Shown: positions 61,137 through 64,000 of the stretch, piece by piece
How the letters are laid out: the number at the start of each line of letters is the position of its first letter
Position numbering within the stretch: the stretch's first letter is position 1
Assembly: GCA_964598395.1 (NCBI GenBank)
Contig: CAZRBW010000008.1
Span: forward strand, 1-64,000
Source: CAXBDP01 sp964598395
GTDB taxonomy: Bacteria > Bacteroidota > Bacteroidia > Cytophagales > Cyclobacteriaceae
Length of the DNA: 64,000 nt
Reading direction: 5' to 3'
Notes under the pieces: generated by a model
What the model saw: only the letters and a program-made list of their open reading frames with translations
What the model was told of the DNA's origin: nothing
The model's database searches: none
Made by a program: the position numbers and the translations under genes

Positions 61137-64000
61137 CTAATCTTTAATAATAGTAAGTTCTACTCGTCTGTTCAGCATTCTTGTCTCTTCCCGCCCACTA
61201 GAGGCTATTGGTTTGGTGCCTCCGAAGGCTTCAACTCTAATGCGTTGAGCTCCAATTCCTTTTCCTATCAAATAATCTTTTACCGCAGCGGCTCTCATTT
61301 GAGACAGCTCCATATTTAAAATTTTATCACCAATTACATCAGTATGACCGCTCAATAAAATTTCTAAATTTGGATTTTGATTAAGAACTGTCGAAATGCT
61401 ATCCAAAACAGGGAAAGATGGAGCAAGTATTTCAGCTTCTTGTTGCGCAAAAAGTAGATTTGGGATGCTTACGGCCTTACCCTTCTCTATGGGTCTTAAA
61501 TAAATGATCGCTTCAATTTCCTTTGTATCTCCATTGCTTAACGAAATTTGGCCTTCTTTAGTTAAAAATCCTTTTGCAGTTACTTTAAAACTCAACCCTT
61601 CTCTTTCGGCCAAGTCTAGTTTAATACTAGAAAGTGGATTAGTATTTTTAGTGTAAATTGATCCAGATTCCTGTCCAATAAGCTCCACTATCGCTTCAAC
61701 TTCTAATAGCTCCATTGTACTCTCATTGTACAAAATAGCTGATACTGTTAGCATTAATGGAAATGGATCAATATCTGGCAATTGCTCTATAAGAGCATAC
61801 ATTGGGAATGTAGGTTTAAGTGATGGCATTTGAGCCAACTGCTTTGAATTAGTAAGTGGGCTTGGTAAAGGACTTAAGGCAAATTCAAAAACCATATTTG
61901 GATTTGAATGTAAGGACACACTATCTAATACGAAGAACCCTTGGGTATAGCCCGATTTTTTCGTGCTTACTCGGAGCTGATTTGCATTTTCAAATACCTG
62001 AAAAGGGTATAAACCGTCTAATACGTTTAATTTTTCAGTGTTCACTGAGTCAGATCCATATTCAATAAAAAGCACGTTGTTATCAACTTCAATATTTTTT
62101 TGGCTTATTAAATCTTTAAAAATAATACTTGCAGAGAGGGCTCTTGGTGCGTTTGGCTGAAGAAATAAGTCTACCCTAATTGTACTATCCATTACAAGCA
62201 ATTCAGGCCGAACCACAAACATTGCAGGCTCATAATTATTTGCTTTTGCTATTATTTCTAAACTTAAAGGATTTTTAATTATATTCTCAAACTTACCATC
62301 GCTCCCTGTTTCAACTCTTAATGAATCCCGTTGGTTCGATATAATCTCCACATTGGCAGCTATTGGCATTTTGCTTTCTATATTATATGTTGCACCGAGG
62401 ATGATGTATTTTCCTGGATAAGGATCCCATGGAGGTAATTTAATTAGTGGGGCTGGTCTAAACTTTGGTGGGATAAGTCCTGGCAGTTTTACTCTCTTTG
62501 TTCTCGGCTTGAATGCGGGAGGTAAAGCTTTTAGAGCAATATTTAACTTTAACTCAATGTCTTCAGCATCCAGTCCAGTAAGTTCAATGATTTGTGGTAA
62601 ATAACCTTCTTTGCTAATTTCGATAGTTGCTGATTTATTAGAATTCAACACCTTGAATGGGAGTGGGCCAGTGAGTGTACTTGGGTCTAATTTTATTAGA
62701 GTAGCTACATCATTTTCATCTACAATAGTGAGTAATGCAATTGCTCCAGCAATACGTTGATTTGTGCCTTGGTCAATAATAGAAATCGAACCCTCTAGTG
62801 TAACAGGCAAGCTGGATTTGATAGGAATAAGTTTGAAGTCCTGCTTTAGAATCGTATCAACTTCGGATTGATAGGGACCTAATGGAAGCCTAAATGGACG
62901 ATAGCCTTCTGCCACAATATCTAAACTATAATCAGCATTCTGTACGAGTATTGCTTGGAAACCACCTCTGTCTGGGCTAGACACTAGCGAATTCCTAATA
63001 CTTTTTTCATTTGGCGATTGAATATTAATTTCAGCTCTTATAGGTAAACCAGTTTCAATATCTGTTACAATTCCCTCTAAGGTAACTATTGGGTCTGGAA
63101 GAAATTCGGGCTTAATTTGAACTTCATAAATATCCCTAAGTCCGCCAATGGATCCTTCCATAGATACAACATAGCCTTTATTACTATTGGCAGGAATTGT
63201 AAAATAAGCATCGAAATCTGCAGTATTTAAATCAGGCCCAAGATTTTGAGGCTCAGACCAAACCTCCCACGAATCATCGAGTCTTTTGGTATAAAAAATG
63301 TCGCTTTTCCCATACCCAGGATGACCCTCAGAAGCAAAATATAATGTACGACCGTCTGGAGCTAGATATGGTGAGAATTCTGCCTTCGTGGAATTAACCA
63401 GATTTCCTAAATTTTTTGGCTCTGTCCAGACATCATTTCCTTGGTAAAAACTCACATACAAATCTTGGTCGCCCACTGTATTTGCAGTTTCTATGGCAAG
63501 GATGATAACATCACCATTTACACTAAGTGCAAAATCTAAAAATTGATTTCTGTTCCGGTAATTATCAATTTTAATATTTTTAGGTTGCTGCCAAACGCCA
63601 TTTATTCTGTCTGAGTAGGAAAATCCATCACTAAATGTTCCGTTTGGATAGTATTCATTAATTAGAAATAAGCGATTTCCATCAGCTGTTACCGATGTTG
63701 CGCCATTTGGATTAGGGTTATTAATTGGTGCTCCTATATTTACAGGAACACCCCACTCTCCATTTACTTTTTTTGATACATAGATATCTTGTATATCATT
63801 GGTGCCACCTCTATTTCCTGGGTAAAAACGTCGTCCAAAATATAATGTGTTGCCATCAGGAGAGATGATGGGCTTAGTTTCGTCAAAGCGAGTATTTATC
63901 CAATAGCCAAGGTTCCTTTTTATTTGTCTTGATAGCAGTCTCTCGTATCTAGGAATCATTCCAGCGTTTTCAATTAGTTGTTTCGCTATTGAGGGATCTG
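61137..64000 (-). CDS. PorE-like PD40/OmpA-family protein with multiple regulatory-like domains (5' end outside window)
   Basis: Partial gene: the reading frame stays open to position 64000, so the N-terminus (signal peptide and maybe a TPR part) is missing; residues readable before the internal ATG at 63959 include SIAKQLIENAG. The visible 950 residues contain PD40 propeller units (TKPIISPDGNTLYFGR, FSPYLAPDGRTLYFAS), then at least four carboxypeptidase-regulatory-like Ig domains (VTLEGIVTDIETGLPI; VTLEGSISIIDQGTNQ; YIILGATYNIESKMPI), a Pro-rich segment, and a C-terminal OmpA domain ending RMLNRRVELTIIKD. It is the largest of the three PorE-like genes and lies 243 bases upstream of the second. 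Confidence 0.85.
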   Translation of the reverse strand, partial: DPSIAKQLIENAGMIPRYERLLSRQIKRNLGYWINTRFDETKPIISPDGNTLYFGRRFYPGNRGGTNDIQDIYVSKKVNGEWGVPVNIGAPINNPNPNGATSVTADGNRLFLINEYYPNGTFSDGFSYSDRINGVWQQPKNIKIDNYRNRNQFLDFALSVNGDVIILAIETANTVGDQDLYVSFYQGNDVWTEPKNLGNLVNSTKAEFSPYLAPDGRTLYFASEGHPGYGKSDIFYTKRLDDSWEVWSEPQNLGPDLNTADFDAYFTIPANSNKGYVVSMEGSIGGLRDIYEVQIKPEFLPDPIVTLEGIVTDIETGLPIRAEINIQSPNEKSIRNSLVSSPDRGGFQAILVQNADYSLDIVAEGYRPFRLPLGPYQSEVDTILKQDFKLIPIKSSLPVTLEGSISIIDQGTNQRIAGAIALLTIVDENDVATLIKLDPSTLTGPLPFKVLNSNKSATIEISKEGYLPQIIELTGLDAEDIELKLNIALKALPPAFKPRTKRVKLPGLIPPKFRPAPLIKLPPWDPYPGKYIILGATYNIESKMPIAANVEIISNQRDSLRVETGSDGKFENIIKNPLSLEIIAKANNYEPAMFVVRPELLVMDSTIRVDLFLQPNAPRALSASIIFKDLISQKNIEVDNNVLFIEYGSDSVNTEKLNVLDGLYPFQVFENANQLRVSTKKSGYTQGFFVLDSVSLHSNPNMVFEFALSPLPSPLTNSKQLAQMPSLKPTFPMYALIEQLPDIDPFPLMLTVSAILYNESTMELLEVEAIVELIGQESGSIYTKNTNPLSSIKLDLAEREGLSFKVTAKGFLTKEGQISLSNGDTKEIEAIIYLRPIEKGKAVSIPNLLFAQQEAEILAPSFPVLDSISTVLNQNPNLEILLSGHTDVIGDKILNMELSQMRAAAVKDYLIGKGIGAQRIRVEAFGGTKPIASSGREETRMLNRRVELTIIKD

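Larger units (their letters stand above)
1993..62522. repeat. Over-represented octamer GCGGGAGG (31 exact copies)
   Basis: The exact word GCGGGAGG starts on the plus strand at 4806, 9719, 16909, 20756, 22605, 27628, 30812, 34887, 36729, 40522, 49010, 50799, 53222, 57714 and 62515. Its complement CCTCCCGC starts at 1993, 5530, 14969, 17061, 18355, 18518, 20065, 22843, 24098, 25844, 27354, 29815, 34033, 43940, 49606 and 55632. With about 37% GC, chance predicts well under one copy. It falls in genes and in three gaps, in all reading frames. Single-mismatch forms are few (for example 10085, 10731, 52152, 55446). No longer flanking consensus is visible. Confidence 0.9.

Noticed and set aside
1..64000. 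tRNA, rRNA, CRISPR arrays and insertion sequences
   Set aside because: No cloverleaf-like CCA-ended segment, rRNA core sequence, regularly spaced repeats or transposase motifs were seen on either strand; all gaps are under 300 bases.

Overview
The window looks like a contiguous piece of chromosome from a member of the Bacteroidota, most likely a Cytophagales-type marine or aquatic bacterium. Supporting evidence: AT-rich DNA (about 37% GC by eye), a subtilisin with a type IX secretion (T9SS) C-terminal sorting domain, PorE-like beta-propeller/OmpA proteins, a Porin_10-type porin, many lipoproteins with acidic residues after the lipobox Cys, TAnnTTTG promoter boxes, and housekeeping genes in a Bacteroidota style (menaquinone operon, lpxK, gyrA, hslV). 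The genus-level placement is inference. No rRNA, tRNA, CRISPR array, transposase or prophage was seen, and no gene-free stretch exceeds 300 bases.

Layout. 0.1-2.5 kb: polyprenyl-phosphate glycosyltransferase plus flippase-like membrane protein, then a TrpF-like protein. 2.6-6.0 kb: thioredoxin, lipoprotein, T9SS subtilisin, lipoprotein. 6.0-14.5 kb: rpe, an LpoB/COG3014 pair, secreted proteins, gyrA and a TPR protein. 14.5-18.3 kb: a possible HolD-like protein, acyl-CoA thioesterase, pcm, ribE and a propeller lipoprotein. 18.3-22.4 kb: a Crp-like regulator, dinB, a small orphan protein, a lipoprotein and a LexA-like self-cleaving regulator. 22.5-30.4 kb: a 2OG-Fe oxygenase facing a tight menaquinone operon (menI-menF-menD-menB-two bPH2 membrane proteins-menE). 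30.5-39.4 kb: phosphatase, TPR protein, zinc-ribbon/Nif3 pair, lpxK-porin-miaE, GATase-like secreted protein. 39.5-47.8 kb: FtsX-type permease, duplicated-domain lipoprotein, TPR, superinfection-immunity-like protein, aldo/keto reductase, AlbA_2 protein, HDAC-like deacetylase, OmpH-like protein, deoxyhypusine synthase-like protein. 47.9-64 kb: three PorE-like PD40/OmpA proteins, glycosyltransferases, YheT hydrolase, pyruvate dehydrogenase E2, hslV, ArsC-like protein, aminotransferase and an ArnT-like transferase. The last gene runs off the window.

The strongest unexplained signal is not a gene. The octamer GCGGGAGG (or its complement) occurs 31 times, roughly once per 2 kb, where base composition predicts less than one. 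It lies in all three reading frames, in unrelated genes and in three intergenic gaps, and 23 of 28 genic copies read in the coding direction. It resembles a Chi-type recombination signal or a DNA-uptake word, and its exactness suggests a genome-wide recognised sequence.

Other points of interest are a palindrome-rich divergent dinB control region near a LexA-like repressor, a terminator that overlaps the signal-peptide codons of the next gene, a set of TAnnTTTG boxes lying exactly 4 bases before ATG (possible leaderless mRNAs), and a pair of bPH2 proteins embedded in the men operon.
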